Shown here: in pieces, positions 1-9,753 of the stretch
How positions within the stretch are numbered: position 1 is the first letter of the stretch
How the letters are laid out: every line of letters begins with the position of its first letter
DNA from: Madurella fahalii
Taxonomy: Eukaryota > Ascomycota > Sordariomycetes > Sordariales
DNA: 64,000 bases
Assembly: GCA_029876055.1 (NCBI GenBank)
Contig: CM056876.1
Location: 682,001-746,000 of the forward strand
Reading direction: 5' to 3'
Notes under the pieces: model-generated
What the model was told of the DNA's origin: nothing
The model's database searches: none
Seen by the model: the letters and a program-made list of their open reading frames with translations, nothing else
Program-made: the position numbers and the translations under genes

Positions 1-58
1 TTTCCTCTAGACTCGACTCTACTTCCAGCTCACGGGAGGTACTCATTGTAGATACCAT
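1..58 (-). pseudogene. Start of a Ty3/gypsy gag, running off the window edge
   Basis: Read on the minus strand, the ATG at 58-56 and the bases around it match the gag start at 46700 of the complete gypsy element further right (same leader and Met-Val/Ala-Pro/Ser-Thr-type opening). Only about 19 codons lie in the window. The element continues to the left of base 1. Together with the LTR at 91-348 this shows a gypsy copy pointing left. Confidence 0.7.
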
Positions 59-90
59 CTCGGCTAACGGTAGAACAGAAGGATCAGAAT

Positions 91-348
91 TGTAAAGGGG
101 GTTGTTCTGGGAACACGTTGAGGGAGATGGACTACAATGTCTCAGTACTGAAAAGGGTTCGATCAGTGGGCGATAGCTTCACAAACAGCCTCCTATTGTC
201 ATTGACTATACAGAGACTGATCCTTATGGATCAGAAGTGCTCCGCGTGAGAGAGTTCCCTTACGGGGTTCTTATCTATCCTGTATCGTGACATCATCCAG
301 CATCATTCGGCGGGTCCTCCTGACCTTCGTCTGGAGACTCTCGTTATA
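91..348 (-). repeat. 5' LTR of a Ty3/gypsy element (family C)
   Basis: This block is the reverse complement of the LTRs at 46417-46667 and 53552-53802. It begins TGTAAAGGGG and ends TCTCGTTATA (TCTCGTTACA in better copies), that is TG..CA ends with one C-to-T change. The gag start lies directly to its left, so it is the 5' LTR of a minus-strand element. Its right edge cuts the pogo-like transposase remnant at 349. Confidence 0.88.
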
Positions 349-1815
349 GATAGCTAAGGTAATACCGTATCTAGGCTTGAGGCTGGTAGAGTTGGAGTTC
401 GGAGCCGTATATCCATCTTGGAAATCACTCTTTCTGAGTCGTACGGTATAAGACCAGCTCCAGCAAAGGTGCCTTAGATATTCTTATTGGTAAAAGAAGT
501 AAAAAATATCTCTTTGAATACATAAAGGAATTCCAACTTGGTAATATATATAATATATATATATATAAGTTCCTCGATTTATTGGCCGTAAGCCCTCTTC
601 AATAACCTAAAACAACTAATATCTAATGGTTAGACGAGGTACAAGGAGTGTAGAGGCATACAAAGCATAATAATACTATGTTTCTAGTAGTAGGTTTCGA
701 ATTGGTTAGAGTAGTGGCTATCATAGCCATCGAGGACTAAGAGCCGGTATTTGCTTTTCGTAGAGAATATTGTATAAAGATCGAAATACCGAATCTAATC
801 TAGGCCTTTTTTATTAGTAGTCTAACCATTATTGGTTATACTAATATACCAGGTAACTGGAAGACTACACTCTCGATACTAGCTCTCCTAGTAATATTTC
901 CCTTTTAAAAGAATGAATAGTAGAATAGCCTAGCCTTAGGCATTCGCTCCTTAGATAACTGTAGCCTACTCACGATTACTAGGCTAGACCTTTTTAGCCT
1001 TACTAAAGCTATCAAAGGTAGTAACTACTATACCAGTAGTAATCATACCCATCATAAACTCAGTCTCGTCAAAGATATACATATCCTCGTTAAGGATACC
1101 GTATTTAGCTTTAGTATTATATACAAGTACAAACCACTCGTGAATAACCTTTAGATCTTCACATTTAGCCCTTTGGTAGTCGTATTTACACATAAAACAC
1201 ATCCGGAGTTCTAGTTAGCATTTAACAAAGTTGTAAGCCCAGCGTTTGCCGATGGGGGGGGCATCGCGTTCGCATAGTAGTCAGTTAGCCATATCTTCCA
1301 CAAAACAAAGCTGAGGAGGAAATGCACGTATATAGAGCTCACTTATATACTGAACAATCGTACTCTCCTCTAGATCCGTAAGTTTACGTGAGTTAGCTGG
1401 TATATCTGTTAAAAGGATCATGTGTCAAAGGATCAAGATCACAGGATCTAGTGTAAGAGCTAAACCTATGTACTCTATTGAGCTAAGGAAGATTAGCAGC
1501 TAACTGCACCATTGTACGGACGTTATCTTATACGTGTATCTCGTTTATAAAAGGAGCAAACTCTCTAGCAAAAATAGACAATCAAGACAATAAAATCAAG
1601 ACACACAAAAAAACCCTCAACTGTCATTTCCCAAGATTCAGAGGTGCCGTGTTTTTGACAATATCGCGTCGTAAAGGCCGACTAACGCGTCGATAGCGAA
1701 GTGTTGTTTCTGGAACGTTGTAAATATTGGCTGTGGAAAGAACATTGGGTTTTTTGCTATTTTCGATCGATTTGAGAGCCAAGAGTATCCTAGCTTCTTT
1801 TGAGCAGGTAGTCAT
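349..1815 (-). pseudogene. pogo/Tigger-like transposase remnant
   Basis: Once catalysed cut-and-paste transposition of a fungal pogo-type (Tc1/mariner superfamily) element. From Met at 1815 the translation gives a pipsqueak-type HTH (KEARILLALKSI, then ETTLRYRRVSRPLRRD). After the LTR insertion at 1407-1660 come a Tc5-type HTH (SRKLTDLEESTIVQYIS) and the DDE domain: first Asp in YIFDETEF near 1075, second in LLVLDGYDSHYS near 710, third region around PLDISCF near 620, and a tail down to about 355. Several in-frame TAG/TAA stops and C-to-T type changes show it is dead. Reading across the LTR and removing one ATATC duplicate restores the frame. The left end is cut by the gypsy LTR. Terminal inverted repeats were not identified. 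Confidence 0.82.
1407..1660 (+). repeat. Solo LTR, family A (copia), TSD ATATC
   Basis: A 254-bp unit starting TGTTAAAAGGATCATG and ending GTGTTTTTGACA, with a TATAAAAGG box near 1547. It is flanked by the 5-bp target duplication ATATC (1402-1406 and 1661-1665). It sits inside the pogo transposase reading frame, so it is younger than that element. Confidence 0.93.
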
Positions 1816-2040
1816 AGCTTGTTGTGGTAGAATTGAGGATTGAAGGCGGAGAGTTCGCGTTGCGGAGAAAATTCGCCGCTCGCTTATCAAATACGTTACT
1901 AAATTTAGCTATATCAAAGTAGCTAAAATATATTGCATTGAACTAACTAATCTAACTATATCAAATAAATTGAATTTAACTAACTGAACTAACTCTAGAT
2001 TTAGTCTAGTTAAACTAATCGAGTGTCAGGTTTTTAGAGT

Positions 2041-2450
2041 TAGGGTCTTATATATTCGTGGTTGCGAAAGCAAAGGTATATACTACCTCTTACTCAATGA
2101 TTGAGGGGGTTTAGAGCTTAACAACTGTCAACTACTACCACCTACTATTGAGATAGACCCTGGTAGCCACTGTGTGAAAACATAGACTATAATGCAGCCA
2201 TCCTTTACCTCGGGTCAAGCTGTCTAACTTAGTGGTATCTTCAGTAGTGTAGTGCAGTGCCATTACATTAACCAGTCAAAGCGCCCAAGCCGCCTAAAAT
2301 TTCATCACCGTTGACATGCAAGTAAATAACAAATCGAGGGGTCGCATTTAATCTGGCGGAGTCAAAAAGCTACCCGTGGGGTAGGTAGATTGAAATGTTA
2401 GGTTCTCACAGACTGCGACGCAAACCTCCATAATCTATAATCGTCCTACA
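2041..2450. repeat. Dispersed repeat, copy 1 (partner at 27246-27730)
   Basis: About 250 bp here (2085-2300) align closely with 27290-27500, including CTACTATTGAGATAGACCCTGG and GGTATCTTCAGTAGT. A second matching block (CAGACTGCGACGCA, near 2408) recurs near 27708. The two copies differ mostly by C/T and G/A changes, with this copy the more T-rich. No coding content is recognised. The stretch 1816-2040 between the transposase and this repeat is AT-rich and gene-free. Confidence 0.6.
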
Positions 2451-2643
2451 TGCCGGGCAGGGTAACATGCCCTAGTTGCTATGGCTAACCGAGAGGTCTC
2501 TAGATGCAGAAAACGTAGAACTGCTTTGCTACTAATTTAGCAGTATGTTTCCAGTCTCTTTCTCGAAGCTCTGGGAAGAGTCTGTAAGGCCAGAAAGGGA
2601 TAGTAGAGTACTATCCGCTGCCAAACATGGGGTCTGAGATACC

Positions 2644-2915
2644 TGTCGGATGCACAGCACCTCTGAACGTTCGGAGTTTTTAGGATGGAAATTCAGATGT
2701 AAAATTGAGGATGGAAATTGAGGATGTCTTGTTTTCCTCTTTGTCTAACGGAGGTGAACTTCCTTCTTATTCCCAACTTCCTGGACCACGGAGACCCGGG
2801 TTGACGGGTCTCCGAGAGATCGGATCACACTTATCCGAGTCACACTAATCCGGATCACACTGATCCGGGTTCGTGTTTTGCAGATCCAGGATCCAGCTTC
2901 CTGACCCTTTTGACA
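2644..2915 (-). repeat. LTR, family B (copia sister family)
   Basis: Begins TGTCGGATGCACAGCACC and ends CCTTTTGACA. Other copies are at 23488-23750, 25711-25975 and, truncated, 56461-56634. The sense direction is minus, inferred from 25711-25975, which stands directly upstream of a copia gag. The flanks do not form a 5-bp duplication (ATACC versus TGCAC). It ends 87 bp before the start of the BTB gene, so it may now lie in that gene's promoter. Confidence 0.88.
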
Positions 2916-3002
2916 TGCACTACGCACAGAACAAACAATCAAAATACATTCAGTGACCTTTTCGTCTTAGGAAACATCCCTTTTCCAGAGTTCCCTGCGG
3001 AA

Positions 3003-3494
3003 ATGGCACACCAAGACTTCGCTGACCATATGGAATCGCCTCTGGAAAGCATTGCGGCCTCTGGAGACGTCCTGCTTGTCATCGGCACCGAAGGAAAGCG
3101 GATACGAGTGCAGTCGCTCATCCTCCGTACGGCATCTACCGTTTTCAACGCGATGCTTGGTCCTCACTATACTGAGGGATGGGATCTCTCTTCAGAATCG
3201 CCTAAAGACATATTTCTCCCCGAGGACGACCCTGAAGCCCTAAGAATCATCTTTAATACCATTCACTACCGCCTAAATACTGTTGACGACCCCCTCGATC
3301 CGCCTCTTGTACTTCGTATAGCAATCATGGCAGACAAATACGACTTTATCCAGGCATTGAAGTTGGTCTCCCGGGACTGGCTGAGATGTGAAAATGTCGT
3401 AGATGCGAAGAAGTTGTGGCAGCTTACGATGGCTTCTGGCTGGCTGAAGAGCGAGAAATGTTTCGAGGAAAACACACTTACTCTATCAAGGTAA
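3003..3494 (+). CDS. BTB/POZ domain protein (3' end uncertain)
   Basis: A BTB/POZ protein of the type expanded in Pezizomycotina, expected to mediate protein-protein contacts, perhaps as a Cullin-3 adaptor; the partner is unknown. The BTB core is visible from about residue 20: GDVLLVIGTEGKRIRVQSLI, then the LRTAS..F..ML segment, ending near residue 130 with the conserved helix region containing LRIAIMADKYDF. I chose the ATG at 3003 (context GAAATGG) because the in-frame ATG at 2910 lies inside the LTR. The frame stops at 3494 in a sequence that also reads as a splice donor (AAG|GTAAAC at 3491), so a second exon may exist or may have been lost. The usual family length is 220-300 residues; 163 are visible. 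Confidence 0.72.
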   Translation: MAHQDFADHMESPLESIAASGDVLLVIGTEGKRIRVQSLILRTASTVFNAMLGPHYTEGWDLSSESPKDIFLPEDDPEALRIIFNTIHYRLNTVDDPLDPPLVLRIAIMADKYDFIQALKLVSRDWLRCENVVDAKKLWQLTMASGWLKSEKCFEENTLTLSR

Positions 3495-4019
3495 ACGCTT
3501 GCATGATCATCCAGAGAAGGAATGAGAAAGAGAGGAATGTGTATCCCTGTAAGGTGACTTGACGCCCGAGTGAACGCCGGGAGATGGCAAATTCAGGTGG
3601 TTTAGTTCGGGAAAGCTTGTTCACCTATGTTGGTCCTGGGATATGAGAACACCGACCGGCATATAAGTATGCCCTTTCCCCTCGGATAAGAACTCCATCA
3701 TGACCGCTACCACAACAGGCCCGGTCTTCTCGGCTCCTGCATCTGCTGATGAGAATGCACTGAGCAAGTCAATATTACAAGTTCGGGCTTTTGTACATGG
3801 TGCTGCAATCGCTGCCAGAAAGATTCATCACAACACCAGCTGTGTCCGTTCCACCGTCTGGGCCCTCCACTGGTTGCTCTTGAGGTAAGAGGCTCCTGTT
3901 TCCAAGGCGAGGAAGGTCATGCCGCTTATATTGTCTCATACAACGCTCAAGGCTGCTATAATTCCACTTTTCCACGGCTACGGCGGATCTCTTGCCCTGC
4001 CCATACTGTGCACTTCACA
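3495..4019. other. Gene-poor stretch with one short open frame
   Basis: A TATA-like ATATAAGTATG at about 3660-3670 precedes an ATG at 3700 whose frame runs to 3888 and ends at a possible splice donor (GAG|GTAAGA at 3882). The 62 residues match nothing I recognise. It could be the first exon of a small gene or chance. Confidence 0.3.
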
Positions 4020-4480
4020 ATGGCCACGCTCAACAACACCACTTCGCCGACTCCGTTGATCCCATCTCAAATCTCCATTCTGGACTTCTTTATCCCTGGC
4101 TCTACCGGTATCCTTGCCGCCATCGAGCTCGTTCTAGCTACGGACAGCTATGCTCGGACCCTGCTCATCTGCATGTTGCTACTATTCCTGGGCAGACCCG
4201 TCTGTAACTACCTGTGGGGCCTAGCGGAGGCTCATTTCGGTTTGTCCCTCTTGTCGTCTCTCGCGAAATTGTCTAACAGCTAGCAGCCTCAAAAGTCCAC
4301 GTCTACTATTCTAGCGAGGTATACGACATAGTTATCCCTTGGTTGGCCTCTCAAAAATTCGCTCAGGGGGCGCGGTTATCTATCGCTCCGTCACGTGATG
4401 GCACGGCGAATCATAAGGGGAGCCTAAGTAGTGTCGGGCTGCAAATTGCGACAGCAGAGCGCCGTATCCATTCTTCGTGA
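4020..4480 (+). pseudogene. Orphan N-terminal part of a BCS1-like AAA ATPase
   Basis: BCS1-like proteins are membrane-bound AAA ATPases; in Pezizomycotina many paralogues carry this N-terminal BCS1_N region. Exon 1 (4020-4239) gives a hydrophobic leader (IPSQISILDFFIPGSTGIL) and a transmembrane stretch (LLICMLLLFLGRPVCNYLW). An intron at 4240-4286 (47 bp, GTTTGT..GCAG, branch CTAAC) leads to exon 2 (4287-4480) reading SKVHVYYSSEVYDIVIPWLA and FAQGARLSIA, the usual BCS1_N continuation. The frame then runs through unrelated sequence to a TGA at 4478. The AAA ATPase domain is absent, so this is a truncated relic or a short orphan product. It lies 15 bp upstream of the next BTB gene. Confidence 0.68.
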
Positions 4481-4495
4481 GCTATTTGGGGCAAC

Positions 4496-5637
4496 ATGGC
4501 TTCCACCTCTGAGAGCTCAAAGGATAGCGATTATGTGCTTTCCATTTGTAGCGACACGATACCTGCCCTCAAGAACCCAAACGCCCCATTCGCCGTGTGG
4601 GGCGACCCCGATAGCGTGCGATTTTCGCAAAGTGGAGGCGTTATGTCCCCTTCTGTGACGTTCCGGGTTTCCTCGCAAAGCTTGATGCAAGCCTCCCCTG
4701 TATTTGCGGCAGCTTTATCAGGATGCTGGAATGAAGGATCGGCAGCCGAAGATGGGTGTTTTACGATCAGTGTAGAGAACTGGGATTCCGAAGCTATGCG
4801 AATTGTCTTAAGCGCAATCCACAGCCGTACGAAAGACATCCCGCGTAAAGTCACGCTTGTGATGCTCTGCAAGATTGCCGTACTTGTCGACTATTACAGG
4901 CTTCAGGATGCTCTCCACTTTTACTGTTCCCTGTGGATTGATTACCTACGCAGTTCGCTTCCAACTGTGTACGGCAGGGACCTTATTCTCTGGATATGCG
5001 TATCCTCCGTCTTTCGCAATACGGCCACTTTCTGCGCTGTTACAAACGTCGCTATTGAAAATAGCCCAGAAGAGGTGCGAACGCTTGATCTCCCGATCTC
5101 CGGAAACATAATTAGTAAGTTTGAATATAGAAGATGGTTTCACTATAGCACCTAACGATATTGTAATAGACGAGCTTAATATGCAAAGAGAGGCAGCGCT
5201 AAGAAAACTACTAGAGTTACTTGACGGTGTCAAACACGATCTCCTTAATGCCGCTGCCGGTTGCTCATTCGAATGTCGTTCGATTCTTCTCGGCGCACTT
5301 GCTACATGACGCTGTGATGCCGCGATTCGAAGATCGCAGTGTTATGGATATAGTAAAGAAAATCCGTGATATGCAGTCACCGAATCGCGACTGGCACAAG
5401 CCGTCTCTTACGTATGGTTATACTTCCTGTTCTTTTTCGCTCAGCGCTCTAACGGAGGCCCGACTTAATGAGATCACCACTGGCCTGAAAGGGCTAGATT
5501 TGGATGTCCATGACTGGAACTATTCTTGTCAATGGAAGCTGAAAAAGAAGGGGAACGGTAAAAAATGCCGAGCAAAGAAATTGGTAGTTGAGGCTACAGA
5601 GGAGGAAAACATGAAAGAAGCGGAGGAGGTCTGTTGA
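4496..5637 (+). CDS. BTB/POZ domain protein, one intron, apparent frameshift
   Basis: A second fungal BTB protein. Exon 1 (4496-5114) carries the BTB fold: VTFRVSSQSLMQASPVFAAA, then the W-N-E-G motif, and LVMLCKIAVLVDYYRL about 40 residues later. The intron at 5115-5169 (GTAAGT..TAG, branch CTAAC at 5152) joins exon 2 in frame, giving MQREAALRKLLELLDGV and SFECRSILLGALA, the usual C-terminal region of these proteins. That frame stops at 5309, but the +1 frame continues with family-like sequence (SPNRDWHKPSLTYGY, then a K-rich tail) to a TGA at 5637. No splice pair bridges the shift, so there is either a real frameshift near 5300 or a sequencing error. With the shift repaired the length would be about 360 residues. 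Confidence 0.7.
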
Positions 5638-7281
5638 CCAGGGATAGACTGCTTATAAACGCTTCGCCGCTATAGGATCAAGTCCAGGGGCAGTTAGCCT
5701 GACGCTCAGCTGTAAGCTCAATCCAATCTTTGTACGGTGTTAAACCTACGATTTATGGACGAGTCCTCCCACTACTCCTTTCAGCGCTGCATCTGTGAGG
5801 AGCTTGGCGCCTTTGCCGCTGTATCAAGAGGCCATCTTTCGCAAGTCCTTAGGTCCAAGTTTTGGTAGATCATGGAGTGGGAGGGCATGCCGTCCACATA
5901 AGAGGTAGAGTTATACTGGCGACGCGCCGTACCGCCCCTGATGCACTGACAGCAACCACGTTACAGAATACATTCGCTCGCTCGCCGGGGCTGAATGCCG
6001 GTGCATCTACGGCTCGTTTCCGGTGTTCGGGGGGTATTTCCGGCGGAATCTGGACGCTGGTTACGTGTCAAGATCCCTCGAGCGCTCCTTTTGTCAGAGA
6101 TCGGATTGGACATCGCGTATGGCCGTGGCGCGTACACTTTGAGGACAAGAAGTGCAAGTCCTACTGTTCCATCCTCCATCTCGCAAAATACCGAGGCGTG
6201 ATTGGGTAGAGAGAAAGCACACCCTCTTACAGCCCCCTCACTTTTCCGCCGGGCCCTCTGGCGTAGGCTCGTCCCATGCACTGCAAGCTCGAGGCGCAGA
6301 AGTTCATGGGGCTCTAGTGGCCTATCAAATTTGCTGGCCCGAGGGGGAAGGCTCTCCCAGCCATCCCAGGCCTCATTGGCATATCAGGAGAGGGCCCTTT
6401 AAGCGCGAAATGCGGTGTATCTAGCTTTGTCACAACGCTTTAACGTCGGTGGCCATCTGGCGCCGATGCCGCCGACGTCCTTGTCCTAGCAGGGGGGCTC
6501 ATCGGTCCGGTACCGTTTTGCCTTAACGTGGACGCGGACAGGGAGCCCAGAGTGATGCTGTCGCCCTTGTTGATATTTGGGGACAGGCGGTTTCCACGAC
6601 GAGGCTATAGATTCGCGGGAGCACCGACTTAGATCTCGGGAAGACCTAGGCCGGTAGAAATCCATCCTGGGGGCATCGCCGCAGCCATCGTCTGCCTCGG
6701 TTGGACGTTTGGTGGGGCGGTGGCCGTATGTCCATGCAAGGGTCGAGGGGGATAACACCGATTATCCGAGTATCGAATCGACTCTCTCGAAGCCCGCTTC
6801 GGGGGGCTTCGAGCCTCGTTGGTGCTTCTTAACCTCATGCTCCCGGACTGTCCGAGCTCGAATTCGCATCAATCCTCCTCAAGCTGCTTGACCGCACCGG
6901 ATAAGTATTGCACCTTCCCAGCCTTTCCCCTTGCCAACGTATAAAGAGGAAGATACGATAGCCAGTTATCCCATCGATTACAACGGTACGAATGCCCTTT
7001 ATGTTTACTGGCCAACGTTAGCCGATAGACAGTTGGCGATGCCAAAGGCGCCGGAGCGCTATTCCCGAGGACGTGCCGAGACTGATTCAATTTGAATGTC
7101 TCTCTGCTGCGCCTCTAATTGGCTGTAGGTTACCCTACCTTCGCGTTGGCGCCAACGTAAGCAGGGGCTGAAACGACTTCCACAGCATTGCCGAGTTTGA
7201 CGCGTCGCGATCCGTACGCGTTTGGCAGCCATCCCCATTATGCCTCGCGCGCATCGTCATTCTCGCCGTCATCTGTACCAG
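5638..7281. other. No recognised gene
   Basis: About 1.6 kb of moderate GC content. Short overlapping frames occur on both strands, but none has a recognisable domain, a convincing start context or an intron pattern. No LTR or repeat partner was seen in the window. Confidence 0.5.
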
Positions 7282-7653
7282 CTACCTGAGCCCGTGGATG
7301 CGGTGAGTAGCTGCAGCAGAGTCGACAATGTACCTGCGCAGCTGCGGCGACGCCTCCACAAGCTGAACGACAATCGTTGCGGCGAACCTGCGCGTAGACG
7401 CAAGATCTCCCCCGCCCCTCGAGAAGAAGAAGCTCGCGCCGAGCCGCTTCTTGTTGCTGTATTCGCGTGCGACCGTCAGCGCAATTGTCGACTTGCCTGT
7501 GCCTGCCCAGCTCTTAAGCCAGCATAATTCCTTCTCCCGCCCACTACGCCGGCGGCTCCCCAGCTGCGGGACACACGGCTCTCGGGCTCGCCGCCTGCCG
7601 AGGCGGATCGGACCGAGTCGTCGCTGCCGGACACCGCCCCGGGCAATCTGCAA
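7282..7653 (-). pseudogene. NACHT NTPase fragment (NLR-type)
   Basis: The minus-strand frame carries a Walker A (P-loop) with its usual fungal NACHT surroundings: LCWLKSWAGTGKSTIALTVA near 7495-7440, then the family block RLGASFFFSRGGGDLAST and FAATIVVQL. NACHT proteins are STAND NTPases of fungal NLRs and oligomerise on recognition of a signal. The frame stops at 7282 just before the Walker B region (expected LVVDALDEC), and nothing upstream up to 7931 looks like an N-terminal effector domain. The fragment is about 70 residues of a protein that is normally over 600, so it is a relic. The surroundings are unusually GC-rich for a transposon-damaged region. Confidence 0.75.
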
Positions 7654-8278
7654 GAGAACTCGCCAGACTCGACCCCAAGAGCGCGGCAGCAGCCGACACC
7701 TCCACCACCACCACCACTATCACCACCGCCACGCCGCACCACGCGACGTTCGTCGCCGCCAGTACGGCCGATCAGGCATGCTGGCGTAGCGAAGAGACGA
7801 CAACATGACCGCCCGTCTCGACAGCGCGCTTCCGATGCTAAAAGCAAGCATCGGTGCCTAAAGTCCATTATCCAGCCGATACAAACGACCTTTCCGGCAG
7901 GGCAAGGCGCCCGGGACGAAGATCCGTGCAAGCCGCAGACTTGTAGGACGTCCGCCCGAGTTTGGCGGAGCTTGAAACAGGGCGGGTCCTTAATTTACAC
8001 AATTGTAAATGCCGTTATGATGGAACAGCATGACTACTCCCTTCGGGGCAACGTCCGACTCCTAATAGACGCTGTGCGATTCGGGGTTGTGAGTGACCTG
8101 GACAAGCATGTCGTATTGCTCCGACAGTATCTGCGCAGCTTAGGATATGTTCGTGTGCGCTTGGGCGTACGACTGGCGCGTGAAGAGGAAGGATAAGGAT
8201 AAGGAGATTAAACCTGAACTCAGTAAACGCGCAGACTATCGATGACTCTACGTGTTTTCCCTACTATAGTCTCTATCT
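7654..8278. other. No recognised gene; CCA/CAC triplet run
   Basis: A short triplet-rich run (CCACCACCACCACCACT-like) lies at about 7698-7732 and produces glycine- or histidine-rich frames on opposite strands; these are composition artefacts. Downstream to 8278 nothing is recognised; this stretch would hold the 3' UTR of the GTP cyclohydrolase gene. Confidence 0.45.
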
Positions 8279-9225
8279 TCACCTGTTAACGCCCACCAGG
8301 TTCAGGAACTCACTCCTCGTCTTCTCCTTCGCCTCAAAACAGCCCACCACACAGCTAGTGATGGTTGTCGCCGTCGACTTCCCCACGCCCCGCATGACCA
8401 TGCATAGATGACTAGATTCCATGACCACGGCTACGCCCTGTGGGTTGAGCACTTCCATGAGGGCATTTGCGACCTCCTTGGTCAGCCTCTCTTGGATCTG
8501 GAGGCGGCGGCTGAACATTTCGGCAATTCGGGCCAGCTTCGAGAGGCCGATGACGGAGTGGTAGGGGATGTAGCCGATGTGCATCTTCCCCATGAACGGC
8601 AACATGTGGTGCTCGCACATACTGAAGATCTCAATGTCCTTGACAACCACCATCTCGCTGTGGTCCTCGTGGAAGATGGCGTTGTTGACGATATCCCGCA
8701 CGTTCTCCCCGTAGCCTTTCGTAAAAAAAATAAGCGCCTTGGCGTATCGTTCGGGGGTGTCGAGGAGCCCTGATCGAGCCGGGTTTTCACCGACGCATTC
8801 GAGGATGGTCCTCACTGCATCATACATCTTATTGAGTCGCTCCGCTGCTTGCTCAGAAGACTCTCCAAGTCTTGCTCGCGTGCCGATGCCTAAAAGAGGA
8901 TAGATGAGTCCTTGTAGCACGGGAATGGGAGACGAACAGAGTTACAAGACGTACCAGGTCGGCTCAAGCCATCAAAGTCTGCCATCAGACTAGATGATCT
9001 GGTCTCTTTCCCATCCGGTCCCAACTCCTCCCTCGACCCCGGGGAGTCTGGCTCATCCCCCGGGTCTCTGGCGGCGTTAGCCATGCTATGCCGCCGCTGC
9101 CTTCGGTTGTTCCCACCACCAGCGTCCCCCCTATTCCTCCTCTTCTTCTTCCTCTCTCTTCCCAATTCCGCAGCATCACTGTGCTCAAAACTTCTCTCAC
9201 TGTTGACCGAGGGAGTAGGCGACAT
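8279..9225 (-). CDS. FOL2: GTP cyclohydrolase I
   Basis: Converts GTP to 7,8-dihydroneopterin triphosphate plus formate, the entry step to folate, to tetrahydrobiopterin and (in bacteria) to 7-deazapurines. CDS is complement(8279-8889, 8955-9225); the intron at 8890-8954 (65 bp, GTACGT..TTTTAG) joins RPG to IGTRARLG in frame. Product 293 aa. Residues 1-90 are a charged, disordered leader (ERKKKRRNRGD); the catalytic domain follows. Conserved parts are all present: LDTPERYAKALIFFTKGY, the zinc-binding CEHH in FSMCEHHMLPF, KMHIGYIP, GLSKLARIAEMFSRRLQ(I)QERLT split over two motifs, and SHLCMVMRGV with the second zinc Cys. I chose Met at 9225 (MSPTPS); an in-frame Met at 9282 is possible. It is divergent from the four-domain gene at 9754, sharing 528 bp. 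It could be the housekeeping enzyme or a pathway-dedicated copy; the window cannot decide. Confidence 0.95.
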
Positions 9226-9753
9226 CTTGCACCAGCTCAGAGGTCGAGTTGTTCGATACCTTTGTAGCAAGAAGCTGATCAAAGCCTTCCAGGGTCAGGG
9301 CCGCTTTGTTAAAAACGGGAGGGAACCACCCCTATAACGTCTAGAGTGAGTCACTCTGGGCGGTTGCCTGCAGATTCGTATTAATTATGTTGTTACCCTT
9401 CCCGACCATTTCGAAGGAGACCGGGATTGACGCAGAGGAGGTCCTGCAGTGTAGGCCTCACCACAGCGCACCCAATTCATTTACCTTGAAACGCAATGAG
9501 GCCAACAGCCCCTCACATTCTTTCGGTGTCACAGACCGTCCCGCTTATTGGGTGCGGCATTTGTATCGCACACGCGGGGCCACCGACATTGCCAGCGCTT
9601 CACCGGCACAAACTTGATTACCCTTCTAGCTGTCAACAGCACTACATACTTTGTGGCTCGCCCGCTACAAGGCCAGAATTTCATCGATTCCATACAAGCA
9701 TCTCTTTCGACTGTAACAAGTCACGCTCCCACGCGCAACTTGAACTTAGCTCA
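9226..9753. promoter_or_regulatory. Shared divergent promoter region (GTP cyclohydrolase I / four-domain gene)
   Basis: The 528 bp between the two start codons must hold both promoters and 5' leaders. An AT-rich patch (GTATTAATTATG near 9377) is the only TATA-like element. In-frame extension of the plus-strand gene back to 9496 is possible, but the added 86 residues look non-coding. No palindromic regulator site stands out by eye. Confidence 0.55.

Noticed and set aside
9496..9753. Upstream extension of the four-domain protein by 86 residues
   Set aside because: The added residues look non-coding, and a good start lies at 9754 just before the methyltransferase domain.
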